Shown: in pieces, positions 22,360-32,959 of the stretch | Position numbering within the stretch: position 1 is the first letter of the stretch | Layout: every line of letters starts with the position of its first letter | Assembly: GCA_946894095.1 (NCBI GenBank) | Contig: OX335664.1 | Location: forward strand, 11,054,001 to 11,118,000 | Reading direction: 5' to 3' | DNA length: 64,000 bases | Origin: Incurvaria masculella | Taxonomy: Eukaryota; Arthropoda; Insecta; Lepidoptera; Incurvariidae | Notes under the pieces: generated by a model | The model's input: only the letters and a program-made list of their open reading frames with translations | What the model was told of the DNA's origin: nothing | The model's database searches: none | Translations under genes and position numbers: made by a program

Positions 22360-23165
22360 TCACTACATAGTATAAAACAAAGTCACTTTCTCTGTCCCTA
22401 TATCCCCATGTTCGCTTAAATCTTTAAAACTACGCAACGGATTTTGATGCAGTTTTTTTAATAGATAGAATGATTCAAGAGGAAGGTTTATATGTATTAT
22501 AACATCCATTAAATATTGGAGAAATACTGTTATTTTTGAGGTTTCCAATGTGATGTCGTAAAAAAATTATTTTTTTCCGCTTACATTGCAAACGCAGGCT
22601 GAACCCTACGAGATTTATCAAAATAATGTACTAAATATTGTATACATTGAAAAGGTCTACAGAAAACTCCGCGATGGTATATATCTATCTCTTATGGATA
22701 TCCCACAATAACATTTTTTTCTCATTTACTTTTTACGACAAATAATGGCTAATTTTCGAAGCGATTTTAACCAATACAGCATTAATCCTTATCCACTTAA
22801 ATACCTTAAATACATTGTTGATTTAATATAGATCTATACGGCCCTTTACATTATAATATTTAAATGAATATTTTCGAAGATATTATAGATTTAAAAATTG
22901 CGGGATGTAGTGTTTGCGGCGGCGGTACCGGCCGGCCTGGGCGGCGGGAGCGTGCCTCGGAAGCAGCGGTTCTCCCTATAGCACTTTGAATTTATTATTT
23001 CTCTAATATCTAATAATCATGTAATAATAATATCTAAGTTTTTTTTATTTCAAATATCTCAATGTAGGAACTCTACGTAAAAATGGTTTATTTGTGTATC
23101 ATTGTGTCAAAATAATATTTTTTTAAATGACATTATGCCCGTACAAAGCCGGGGCGGGCTGCTAG
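22360..23165 (+). mobile_element. Non-autonomous Helitron (complete)
   Basis: The 5' end is TCACTACATAGTATAAAAC, preceded by A. The 3' end has hairpin arms (GCCCGT ... GCGGGC, one G.T pair) and ends CTGCTAG followed by T. No target duplication is seen, as expected for Helitrons. The interior is A+T-rich with a G+C-rich patch at 22915-22975 and encodes no Rep/helicase. It lies in a KChIP intron and is the uninterrupted reference for the copy at 48038. Confidence 0.88.
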
Positions 23166-23518
23166 TAATTAATAAAACGTTGTGTTTCTTAATGTGAGGT
23201 TACCCTGAATGGAGTTTCAACACTGGAGTGTACGTTGACAGCAGATTACGGGGCTTAGCGTCACAGAACACTGAGCAGGCCCCCTGTTGAAAGGAGCTCA
23301 AGGGATTTGCCTTACGCAAATTAGCTCGACCCTTCGAAGATCTTTTCCAACGAGTGCTATTTTGGGCTTATAATGATAAGTTCTTAACGAATCTGTGTAC
23401 ATGGACCCATGGAGTGATGTTGGGATTATGTGTTGGACAGTGGGTGTCATCTAAGTCAAGTTAGACTTAAACTTGTACTGAAGCAAGGACACAATGAAAT
23501 AAATCAAACGGGAAAAAT
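23166..23518. other. KChIP intron, unassigned part
   Basis: No feature recognised between the Helitron and A. Confidence 0.45.
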
Positions 23519-23863
23519 TACGAAACAAGTGCGAGTCGGACTCGCGCACGAAGGGTTCCGTACCATCGCACAAGATTTAAAACAAAATATCACGTTCTTT
23601 GCATAGGGCCCTTCTTTAATTTTTATATTTTTTTTATTTTACCTATTTTTTGTATATAGCGGCAAAATAAGTACACACTCTGCGAAAATTTCAGCTGCCT
23701 ACCTATTACGGTTCTTGAGATACAGCCCTGTGACAGACGGACGGACGGACGGACGGGCAGACAGACGGACGGACGGACGGACGGGCAGACAGACGGACGC
23801 ACGGACTGCGGAGGCTTAGTAATAGGGTTCTGTTTTCACCCTTTGGGTACGGAACCCTAAAAA
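23519..23863 (+). mobile_element. A element
   Basis: Diverged copy; the array is a compound of GGAC and GGGCAGACAGAC units. Confidence 0.8.
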
Positions 23864-23892
23864 GACGCTTATAATTATTATAGGCTATTTAT

Positions 23893-24360
23893 TAGAGTTA
23901 TTTTCCCCAAAGAACAACCTGGGATCCTTCAAATATGGTGTGAAAAACCGGCCAAGTGCGAGTCGGACTCGCACACGAAGGGTTCCGTACCATCGTAAAA
24001 AAAAACAAGTTTATTGTATGGGAGCCCCCTTTAATTTTAATTATTTTTTAATCTTACCTATTTGTTGTTGTAGAGGCAAAATAAATACACACTCTGTGAA
24101 AATTTCAGCTGTCTACCTGTTACGGTTACTGAGATACAGCCCTGTGACAGACGGACAGACGGACGGACGGACGGACGGACGGACGGACAGCGGAGGCTTA
24201 GTAATAGGGTTCCGTTTTCACCCTTTGGGTACGGAACCCTAAAAAGCACCTGGCCGGCCGGCATGGTTTTCGCAGCCCCTCAAAAATTCGAAAGCTCATG
24301 GGCGTCTTCGGGCACCTTAAGAGGTCCTGGCGTATGCCATATGCCGCGCTTTACATAAAA
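23893..24360 (+). pseudogene. LINE ORF C-terminus interrupted by A
   Basis: FPKNNLGSFKYGVKK at 23893-23942 matches the LINE end at 32400-32468. After the A insertion the frame continues as KHLAGRHGFRSPSKIRKL and ends YIKK and a stop near 24362. Confidence 0.55.
23943..24245 (+). mobile_element. A element inserted in a LINE reading frame
   Basis: Well-preserved copy placed between the LINE fragment ending GGTGTGA and its continuation GCACCTGGCC at 24246. Confidence 0.85.
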
Positions 24361-24472
24361 AAATAAATAAAATAGGCTAGTACTATAGGGGTTTATGCAA
24401 TGCTGCTAATAAACGAAGTTAATGTGACGGGTGTTCGTGCATTGGATCTACTCGAGGTGGGCTCCTGAGGAG

Positions 24473-24712
24473 TTACCATGTAAGTAACTCGCTAGGTGAA
24501 TAGCAGGGGAACTGGCAAAGATTCCGAGATTGATTAAATCTGAAGTTTAGTTGCATTCTGTACTATCCCAACGGACAAATGACCGAATAACACATCGTTT
24601 GACAGTTAACATGGTACGAAAACAAATTAAACGTCAGATTGAATCATTCTCTCGCCTGTTCACCTGATAGCCACCCGGCGAGTTTACTTACCATGGTAAC
24701 CTTCCTGGTTAG
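24473..24712. mobile_element. H MITE, uninterrupted copy
   Basis: TTACCATGTAAGTAACTCGC at the left and its inverse GCGAGTTTACTTACCATGGT at the right; imperfect arms extend about 90 bp. Lies in a KChIP intron. Confidence 0.8.
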
Positions 24713-24805
24713 CTTATTCTAACAGCCCTGCTTTGCAGCAGCTGACTACAGAGAGTAACAAACCAGCTAATGGAGTCGATAACCTTTAAACCTTAACACC
24801 GTTAC

Positions 24806-24926
24806 CACAATATAAGGAAGGTCCTGGCATGGCACCTAGTTCTAATGTGGTGTGTTGGGCTAATACCATGACAGAAGGTGTGGTATTAGCCAGCCATGTC
24901 CAGTCATATAAAAAATATAAAAAATA
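24806..24926 (+). mobile_element. S/S5 SINE, tail fragment
   Basis: AAGGAAGGTCCTGGCATGGC to CCATGTCCAGTCATATAAAA. The tail form (GTCCAGTCA) is that of the S5 type. Confidence 0.7.
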
Positions 24927-25003
24927 CCATCAACCGTGTCACCAACAAGCAAGGTGTGTTGCTACGGTATAATCGTGTGATGGCGGAAGAATGCAGCACG
25001 CAC

Positions 25004-25137
25004 CTGTTTGAAGCCCCTGTAGATGAGTTTGATCTCCTTGCGCGAGAAGTTGGTGAGCTGTGCCAGCTTGGCCAGCTCCTCGGGGCGGTGGCGGCACGCG
25101 GCGGCCGCGGCCAGCAGCAGCTCGTCCGGCTCCTCCT
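25004..25137 (-). CDS. KChIP-like calcium sensor, internal coding exon (most upstream one found)
   Basis: This 134-bp minus-strand exon of a Kv-channel-interacting protein homologue lies between a pyrimidine-rich acceptor ending CTGCAG (acceptor G at 25138) and the donor CAG|gtgcgtgc (intron from 25003). After two bases of a split codon it encodes 44 residues: an acidic start (EEPDELLL), an alanine run, then RPEELAKLAQLTNFS and RKEIKLIYRGFKQ. The last part is the helix before EF-hand 1 in KChIPs, where YRGFK is typical. KChIPs are cytosolic, membrane-associated EF-hand proteins that bind Kv4 channel N-termini and set gating and surface expression. The exon ends in phase 0 and joins the exon at 20610. 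Three partial copies of it lie directly upstream. The N-terminal exons were not found in the window. Frequenin or neurocalcin is less likely because those families lack IYRGFK here. Confidence 0.85.
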
Positions 25138-25510
25138 CTGCAGAGAGAGAAAGAGGGCACGTCAGAGACAAGTTGGTGAGCTGTGCCAACTTGGCCATCT
25201 CCTCGGGGTGGTGGCGGCACGCGGCGGCCGCGGCCAGCAGCAGCTCGTCCGGCTCCTCCTCTGCAGAGAGAGAAAGAGGGCACGTCAGAGACAAGTTGGT
25301 GAGCTGTGCCAGCTTGGCCATCTCCTCGGGGTGGTGGCGGCACGCGGCGGCCGCGGCCAGCAGCAGCTCGTCCGGCTCCTCCTCTGCAGAGAGAGAGAGG
25401 GCACGTCAGAGACAAGTTGGTGAGCTGTGCCAGCTTGTCCATCTGCTCGGGGAGGTGGCGGCAGGCGGCGGCCGCGGCCAGCAGCAGCTCGTCCGGCTCC
25501 TCCTCTGCAG
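25138..25510 (-). repeat. Tandem partial duplications of the KChIP exon and its 3' splice site
   Basis: Reading on the minus strand, acceptor motifs CTGCAG|AGGAGGAG recur with exon-like starts at 25504, 25383 and 25260 before the true exon start at 25137, spacings of 121, 123 and 123 bp. Each copy carries the (CT)n tract, the acceptor and about 95 bp of exon up to CTCACCAACTT. It then runs back into intronic TCTGACGTGCCCTC instead of the 3' end of the exon. The upstream copies therefore have acceptors but no obvious donor. Copies differ at a few codons. The 123-bp unit is a multiple of three and stays open in the exon frame over two units. The G+C-rich text produces several long overlapping open frames on both strands, which are artefacts. 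Confidence 0.85.
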
Positions 25511-26148
25511 AGAGAGAGAGAGGGCACGTCCGTTGGCGCATTGGGGTGGTATGTTCTATTTATCTCTAACTCATAGTGTTTAAGTTAACTTCTCACTCCC
25601 ACACTGTGTTTGTTTGTCTTAAGTCTTGTAAGAGATTGAACGGAGGCGTAATATAAAACTGTTCTTATATATTTAATTTGATTACATTTTAACGATTCCA
25701 TCTTCACAAAATGTGGTCTTGAGTGCCAGAGCCAACAAGAATTAAAATACCAATGATGGCTAAAGTGACTTCTAAGCCATGTTTATAATGTAGAAGAAAT
25801 AAATAAACGTAAACTTTAGTGGGTTTTCTTAAAACAATTGTTTAAATATAGTTAATATGAGAATTAATTTATTTGATCTAGTAGATGAGAGTACTACCAC
25901 AACATAAGCTAATCAGCTCTGGAAAATGTAATGCGCATAAATGCAATGAGTTTCCGCCTGGTGGCTGCGATGCAACGGAACAAATTCTGGTCACGGAGGG
26001 AGTTGACAACCTTGATGGCGTAACGCGCCAAGCTCATTGGCGTCACGTGGTTGCTGCACATCCAAGGGCTGGTACAACATTCGACAGAAATTTCTATCAT
26101 AAATTTTGCGGCTGAATTTCTTTTTACTAATTGCCCAGATCGTCCAAG
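25511..26148. other. Unassigned; probably KChIP intron or upstream region
   Basis: No exon with a KChIP N-terminal signature was recognised. Confidence 0.35.
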
Positions 26149-26312
26149 GCATAGTAGATATATAGCTGTGCTGCCCGGGCCCAAACCGGTAGCTCAATGC
26201 AGGCAATTTTTCAGAATAACTTCCCTCCATCAAGTGTCGTGGTTGTCACTTAAATATTGGCGGAGCTCTGCTGGTAAAAATATGGCTTTGAAGGACCATT
26301 CGCGATAGTTCC
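26149..26312 (+). repeat. J repeat
   Basis: TAGTAGATATATAGCTGTGC to GGACCATTCGCGATAGTTCC. Confidence 0.65.
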
Positions 26313-26512
26313 ACCTGCCACCCAACGCTTCCACCTAGTAGGAGAAGGGAACCTACAGTTTTACATGAATTCCGAATCATGGAGCGGCTCGCATTCGCGA
26401 CGAAATGCATTTATTCAAACCAGAAAGAAAGTGGTGCAAGGGGCGAGGATTTGAACCCAGACCTCAGGTATGCTAGGAAAGTGTCCGCGCCACTAGGCTA
26501 CGAGCCGTTCTC
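26313..26512 (-). mobile_element. S SINE, head half
   Basis: Minus orientation. B-box complement GGATTTGAACCC at about 26447, head end TAGGCTACGAGCCG. The tail part is replaced by repeat J. Confidence 0.75.
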
Positions 26513-27955
26513 GAGATTCTCAATTATATCATACATTGTGATGACATTAGACTGCATGCGGTACAGGGAGGCAGCCCTGGCATCAGGCTCGAGTATGCGG
26601 GTCACGTATGAGCCGCGCATGCTAAAATTGTTCGGCACCGCCTCCCCCGCCGCCGCCCCCCCCCGCGCTACCATTGTGATGGTAACGCGTCTACATGCCT
26701 CGTGTGCAATCACTCGATATGCATTGTGGGGTGTTGGCTCGATTAACCTTTAGTAGAGGCATCGATAAATGACGGTAGGGAAATAATCCTAACGTCATAC
26801 AAGTGTTGAATGTGGATAATGAAAGTCCAAGCGATGCACTACTCCAGTGACAACAAGAAACATTTGTTAAACCTTAGTACGATTTAGTTTTAATACTATT
26901 ATTTCTGTCATAAACTACTACCTTTAAACAAACTTGTGACCTGTAAACAAACTGTCAAACTACAAAAACCTTTTTATTCGTGACTGTCATTTTATGAGTA
27001 CGAACGGTGAGTCACCGGTGACACGCAGGTGAGAATGTCATGAGTAGACATCCTGGTGTTCTCGAGTTCCAACGATTCGTGGGAACTGCACAGGACGCCG
27101 TTTAGTGTAACAAGGATTGAAGAGATTAGATCAGACTGCTAACGTCATACGAGTGTTAAAAAGCGGTAGTAAAAGTCCACAGGTGGCGTTGGAAGAATAT
27201 ATTAAATGCAAACCAATGAATATCAATGATATTTTTAATTTTAGTATATTTTAGTTTATAAGATATTTTAAGTTTTGTCTGTATTATAATAAAATAAAAT
27301 AATAATAAAATATTTATTGCAGATGATATTGCCTAATTTAATGTAATGTTTTCAGGTAAAATTTTGAATCAAGCTTAGTTTTATGACGATCTAACTAGTT
27401 CTGGCAGTGACGGGAGATGGCGCTGGTTAGAAATGTCATATAACATCACAATTAAATCGTTTTGAGCGAGTTCTGTATGTTATATGACGTCAGCAGTCTA
27501 TCCTACTATTCTTTGTCTATGGTAGAGGCGTCAAGTCGTATGTAGATCAATTTCACGCCATGCTCAATATTCCATCAATCTATTTCTATTTAACATGAAC
27601 ATTGGAGTTCGTATTAACTGCTGTGGGGCTTAAAAATAATGTGCCGTAACTTTTTGCTAATTTGTGTTTAGTTTGTGCTGGACTTGTTGAATGTTATTGC
27701 TATATATAATTATTAAAAGTGGTTTTTTTATTGGAACTATGTTTGTTCCTTGTGTTCGGCGGACTAGAGCTACACGGGAAAAAGTGTCTGAGCGCTTGTC
27801 TTTTTCTTCGTGAGAAAGAAGACCGGCATTAGAGTCAACCTTCCGGTTGTACAATGCAATGCGTTGAGACCTAAACTAAATGCTAAGTAAGCGCTCTGCA
27901 GTATTGTGCGTTCATTTCATTAAAATAGGCTTCTAGCGTATTAAGGCTGTTCCGA
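26513..27955. other. Unassigned sequence
   Basis: 26520-26750 is G+C-richer, open in both strands, and unrecognised. AACGTCATACAAGTGTT at 26791 recurs as AACGTCATACGAGTGTT at 27143, marking a diverged repeat. The remainder is A+T-rich. Confidence 0.35.
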
Positions 27956-28261
27956 CCCACACAAAGTTTTGTATGGGTCGCGGTGAAACACATCGAAGTC
28001 GGACCGAATAATATTTCACAAGCGCCAGCCGTGAACTTAAACGCGATATTACGCGTTTATTATCCATACAAAGTTGTTTATACACAGAACGCAAAAATTA
28101 TTGCAAATTCACTATAAAATATATCCATAGTAGTTGCGACGAAAACATTTTCACAATTTCAGGTTCACTGGTGTTGTTAGAAGTTGCATACCGTTAGATG
28201 GCGCTATTGAATACATATTTTTATAAACATTATAACAAAACCAATAAACCAGAAAATATAA

Positions 28262-28337
28262 TAACCAGTCAAGTGCGAGTCGAACTCGCACACGAAGGGT
28301 TCCGTACCATCGTACAAGATAACAATAATCACGTTTT
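28262..28337 (+). mobile_element. A element, 5' part, split by another A copy
   Basis: It begins ACCAGTCAAGTGCGAGTCGA and runs to ATCACGTTTTT. The continuation TTTTTGTATG...CAGCTGCC is at 28597-28705. The intervening 28338-28596 is an A copy in opposite orientation. Confidence 0.78.
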
Positions 28338-28596
28338 TAGGGTTCCGTACCCAAAGGGTGAAAACGGAACCCTATTACTAAGCCTCCGCTGTCCGTCCGT
28401 CCGTCCGCCCACCGTCCGTCCGCTGAAATTTTCACAGAGTGTGTATTTATTTTGCCGCTACAACAACAAATAGGTAAGATTAAAAAATAATGAAAATTAA
28501 AGGGGGCTCCCATACAAAGAACGTGTTTTTTTTTTTTTTACGATGGTACGGAACCCTTCGTGTGCGAGTCCGACTCGCACTTGGCCGGTTTTTTTG
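28338..28596 (-). mobile_element. A element nested in another A element
   Basis: Complete minus-orientation copy from AGGGTTCCGTACCCAAAGGG to CACTTGGCCGGTTTTT, lying in the T-run of the outer copy. Short array interrupted by CCACCG. Confidence 0.82.
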
Positions 28597-28705
28597 TATG
28601 TTTTTTTTCATTTTTTTATTTTATCTATTTGTTGTTATAGCGGCAATAAATACATACTCTGTAAAAATTTCAGCTGCCAACCTATTACGGTACATGAGAT
28701 ACAAC
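28597..28705 (+). mobile_element. A element, middle part of the outer copy
   Basis: Resumes with TTTATCTATTTGTTGTTATA and GCGGCAATAAATACATACTC; lost after GAGATACAACATATG, so its own array and 3' hairpin are gone. Confidence 0.75.
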
Positions 28706-28884
28706 ATATGGGCTATATTTAACATTTATAACGAACTCGTGGCTTAAAGTGCAATATTGTTTGCGTTAAGTGTATAAACAACTTTTTATCGGTCGGGACA
28801 GCCTTAAGCGTAATCTCGCGTTTAACTTGACGACTGGCGCTTGTGAAACGGTATTCCGTCCGACTTCGAAGTGTTTCTTGAGAT

Positions 28885-29582
28885 TATACATAATATAGTT
28901 GGACATTATTGTCCCAGGACACATGTGATATAATACATAATATAGTTGGACACTATTGTCCCAGGACACATGTGATCTAATACATAATATAGTTTGACAC
29001 TATTGTCCCAGGACACATATGATATAATACATAATATAGCTGGACAGTATTGTTCCAGGACACATATGATATAATACATAATATAGTTGGACACTATTGT
29101 CCCAGGACACATATGATATAATACATAATATAGTTGGACACTATTGTCCCAGGACACATGTGATATAATACATAATATAGTTGGACACTATTGTCCCAGG
29201 ACACATATGATATAATACATAATATAGCTGGACACTATTGTCCCAGGACACATATGATATAATACATAATATAGTTGGACACTATTGTCCCAGGACACAT
29301 GTGATATAATACATAACATAGTTGGACACTATTGTCCCAGGACACATATGATATAATACATAATATAGTTGGACACTATTGTCCCAGGACACATATGATA
29401 TAATACATAATATAGCTGGACACTATTGTCCCAGGACACATATGATATAATACATAATATAGTTGGACACTATTGTCCCAGGACACATATGATATAATAC
29501 ATAATATAGCTGGACACTATTGTCCCAGGACACATATGATATAATACATAATATAGTTGGACACTATTGTCCCAGGACACAT
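28885..29582. repeat. 47-bp minisatellite, about 15 units
   Basis: The unit contains ATAATATAGTTGGACACTAT, TGTCCCAGGACACATATGAT and ATAATAC. The marker GGACA recurs every 47 bp from 28901 to 29559. Each unit can fold (GGACA...TGTCC). TAGTTGG and TAGCTGG, and ACATGTG and ACATATG, mark subtypes. The longish minus-strand frame it creates is not a gene. Confidence 0.93.
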
Positions 29583-31041
29583 ATCTTAATTATTTAATTG
29601 TAAACGAATACCGCACGAAAAGATGCCACCAAATATGTATCGGTTTTCAAACCAAAACATGTATGGCATTTCACAAAGTTTCCAAACATCTCTCCGGGCG
29701 AGCCGTTAACAAGCGTCCAATTATAAGTTGCGGATCGTTCGTCATTGCAACTCTGCCCCAGGGCAAGTCGTCTTCGTCACGAAATATATATAGGATCACA
29801 TCCAGTAGCTCAACTCCATATAAGGTCCCGATTTCGTGCACCTGTACAGGCACATTTCGCTTGCATTTTTTTATTTATTTATTTATTTATTTTAAAACTA
29901 TGGAATGATTTATAGTATAAACACGAAATAAAATTTCAATTAATATTCTAACAATCTAACAAAAAGAAAAATTGTATGAAATCTTTTATATTTTGTAAGT
30001 TTAATTATCTCATTAATTAATAAATTTTCATGTGCATTTAATTGTTCTGTTATGGTAAAAAGTTTACATTTTGTTACTAATTAGGCTATATTTTATTTTT
30101 ATTTTTGGTTGTTAATTTGTCATCAATATCGGGGCAAGAGAAATTACTTTTATTTGTTATACTTTTTAGTTCGTTTTTTTAAACGTTTTTCTTTATTATT
30201 GATTACATTTTCTTGTTCGTACGTAATGGTAATAAATGGGAATTGTTTTTGGGGGTAGCATAAGCTTAAATAATATGTCTTATTATATTAGAATGTGTTC
30301 GTATGTACCTATGTTACCGCTGTTAATTCTCTTAAATAACAATAAATAACAATATTTATTTATTTATTTATTTAAAAGGTTCACTTACGGAGTTATGTGT
30401 TAGAAAATGTAAAAATAAAATAACAAACAATATACGTTTCTAACAATCTAACAATAACAATTTAAGTTAATAATCTAACATCTAACAGTAAAATTTTAAT
30501 TAAAACTAAAACTAAAGAAAAATGTGGATCGGAGAGCGATCCAATGAAATATGTTTTTTTTTGTTTTACAAAAGGTACGCCAACGAAAACTTTATATACT
30601 AGCAAACCTAGTAGGGGGCACATTCCTGGTGTGCATACCAATTATAGGCGAACACAACATTTCAGAACAGTGTCTAACACCGAGTGCACAATGACCAAGG
30701 TCTAAAGGTCCTTTTTTTTCCAAATTTTTTTTATTTAGGTCCACACAGAATTGTTTCACAGATTTATATTGATATTTAATATTATTATTTATTTACTAAA
30801 TTTCTCATTCAAATTCACCACTTTCTTTCTTTTTCTGAGTTGGATGGTAGAACACAGAGAGAGATCCTACATCCCTGCGGACTTGGAACTGTGGTTGGAA
30901 CAACGAACAATCGATGTTGGGCGTCCCTTATTTGTAAGCGAACTGACTGGACGGCGCTACTGTCAGTGCATTATCACTCGAACGTGGCCACGCTGCGGCT
31001 ATACAGATTTGCTTCCTTACTCTCAACTTTTTTTTATGTAT
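29583..31041. other. Unassigned, largely A+T-rich
   Basis: 29583-29850 is of mixed composition and unrecognised. 29870-30560 is A+T-rich with ATTT microsatellites. 30845-31020 is open in two plus frames (ERSYIPADLELWLEQRTIDV) and faintly resembles the inverse of 52600-52700, suggesting a repeat. Confidence 0.35.
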
Positions 31042-31366
31042 CTAGACATGGATTCTAACACACCACATGAGAACTAGGTGCCATGCCAGGACCTTGCTTA
31101 TATTGCTCGGATATATTGAACTGGATGGAGAACACGGACAATTTCCATTGCCGCTTCGACCGTCGTTCAATGCGATGGTACCAACCCGGGCGGGATTAAC
31201 CCTCCCACATAGTAATTAAGGAAGGGGACCTACAGTTTTACGTGGAATCCAACCAACGGCCAGCCTCAACGGTTGAAAATGGTCACCCATCCAGAACATA
31301 ACCGCGCTCAGAGGTGCTTCACCAAGCTAATCGAATGCTTCGCGCCACCGGGCTACCGAGGCTGAC
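31042..31366 (-). mobile_element. S5 SINE, near full length
   Basis: Minus orientation. The 5S-like segment (ATGGTCACCCATCCAGAACA) is at about 31278, the body GGGGACCTACAGTTTTACGT at about 31221, the tail near 31045. The CCGAAGTTAAGCAAC part has changed in this copy. Confidence 0.78.
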
Positions 31367-31720
31367 AAGACTTTACCTATAGTAGTACTTAGTAGTACAA
31401 TACTTGAGCTCGTTATTCGCGTTGCTGTGAATAAATTATTCCGAATATTTCGCCAAGATCTGTGTGCTCGTGGCTTCTTGCTGCCTGCTGAAGCAATCAT
31501 ACGAAGCCCTATTGCGTCACTTTCAGCAACTTTTTCAATTTATTGCCTCCGAGTGACGCGAGCCTTCGTCGCATCAACTTGTTTACGATTTGGGCCGAAA
31601 CTTGTTTTCAGATGTCGACTGTAACCGCCGCTGGGAGTTGTGATTCAGAAATAAGCTCACGTTCCGTGCGCCTCGTACAATAGTTTTAAAAATAAAACGG
31701 GTCAAAACGATTTCTTGTAT

Positions 31721-31985
31721 TTTTAGGTTTCTGTACCCAAAAGGTGCCAACTGAACCCTATTACTAAGCCTCCGCTGTCCGTCCGTCCGTCGGTCTTACC
31801 GTCCGTCCGTCCGTCCGTCCGTCCGTCCGTCCGTCCGTCCGTCCGTCCGTCCGTCCGTCCGTCCGTCCGTCCGTCCGTCCGTCCGTCCGTCTGTCACAGG
31901 GCTGTATCTTAGTAACCGTTCATTTCAGCTGCCCACCTAGGGCAGCTGAAATTTTTCACAGAGTGTGTATTTATTTAGCCGCTAT
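31721..31985 (-). mobile_element. A element with the longest (CCGT)n array
   Basis: It starts TTTAGGTTTCTGTACCCAAA. The array at about 31780-31890 has some 25 units. The copy stops after TTTAGCCGCTATTATAAA, where repeat F begins. Confidence 0.82.
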
Positions 31986-31989
31986 TATA

Positions 31990-32218
31990 AAGAATACGCT
32001 GTTTTTTCTTATATCTAGAAATCATATTATTTTCAGATTTTTTATGTGAAAAAACGACTATATTATTATTTAAATAAATGATGGAATTAAAAAATATTAA
32101 CAATCCATTTTCAGTCTGGAGTTCTATTTTGGACTCGCTGAGGCGTTTCACAACATATTGTTACATTTGTTTAAAGGTGCATTTGTATGGCGCGAGTAGT
32201 TGGCTAGTCCTAGCACTT
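31990..32218 (+). repeat. F repeat, second copy
   Basis: Matches 5235-5490 and starts where an A copy stops. Confidence 0.7.
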
Positions 32219-32329
32219 TAACGCTTACTGCGCGCGCTCCCCAATTTCTCCATACATTTGAAAACGTCAGTCGATCGGTTTGGCGTGAATGCCAATTTAG
32301 GTGACAGGGAGAAAATGCACAAATTCACA

Positions 32330-32471
32330 GTCGACATTCCAGAAATAAGAACCCACCGATCCTCTAGATCCTTTATCTCGGGTCGGTAAACAATGGAATG
32401 AACTCCCTTCCGAGGTATTTCCCCCAAATCACGACCTGGGGTCCTTCAAACACGGTGTGAAGAAGCCGTTT
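32330..32471 (+). pseudogene. LINE reverse transcriptase C-terminus, relic
   Basis: SRVGKQWNELPSEVFPPNHD then LGSFKHGVKKP: the WNxLPxxVFPxxYxLxxFKxxV signature at the end of many LINE RT ORFs. Truncated 5' and joined to an A 3' hairpin. Confidence 0.65.
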
Positions 32472-32506
32472 TCCGTTTTCACCCTTTGGGTACGGAACCC
32501 TAATAA
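32472..32506 (+). mobile_element. A element, 3' hairpin only, after a LINE fragment
   Basis: TTCCGTTTTCACCCTTTGGG then TACGGAACCCTAATAA directly follows the LINE codons GVKKP. Confidence 0.65.
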
Positions 32507-32597
32507 GTATAATTACGTGGTTCTTAGTTATTTGCCTTAGACTGTTCTATCAAAAAAATAATAGTTTGACAGTAGCATAAGTGTATTTTATCATTAA

Positions 32598-32959
32598 CTA
32601 GCTGAGGTACCCGGCTCCGCTCGGGTCAATGTCGTTTTTGACTGATTTCGGGATGGTCAAGTTCAGCCTGCGTTTGCAATGTAAGCGAAAAAAAATTAAT
32701 GATTTACGACATCACATTAGAAACCTCAAAAATAACAGTATTTCTCCACTATTTAATGGATACATATAATAATATGTATATATATATAATTATATAAATA
32801 ATATTATATATAAATATAATTATACATATAAACCTTCCTCTTCAACCACTCTATCTGTTAAAAAAAACGCATCAAAATCCGTTGCGTAGTTTTAAAGATT
32901 TAAGCATACATAGGGATATAGGGACAGAGAAAGCGACTTTGTTTTATACTATGTAGTGA
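32598..32959 (-). mobile_element. Short non-autonomous Helitron, second subfamily
   Basis: On the minus strand it starts TCACTACATAGTATAAAAC at 32959 and ends with hairpin ACCCGAGCGGAGCCGGGT, TACCTCAG and CTAG at 32598, followed by T. The 5' end equals that of the other Helitrons while the 3' hairpin differs. A TA-rich stretch lies at 32760-32820. Confidence 0.82.

Larger units (their letters stand above)
27956..28884. mobile_element. N inverted-repeat element containing nested A copies
   Basis: 27985-28075 (GAAACACATCGAAGTCGGAC ... ACAAGCGCCAG ... AAACGCGATATTACGCG) is inverted at 28813-28884. The interior holds two A copies (28262-28705). The right end runs into the 47-bp minisatellite. 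Confidence 0.72.

Noticed and set aside
24896..25583. Several long overlapping open frames on both strands
   Set aside because: They result from the G+C-rich 123-bp tandem repeat; only the 134-bp exon at 25004-25137 has splice signals and homology.
28766..29157. Minus-strand open frames reading MSWDNSVQLYY-type repeats
   Set aside because: Chance openness of the 47-bp minisatellite; the unit length is not a multiple of three.
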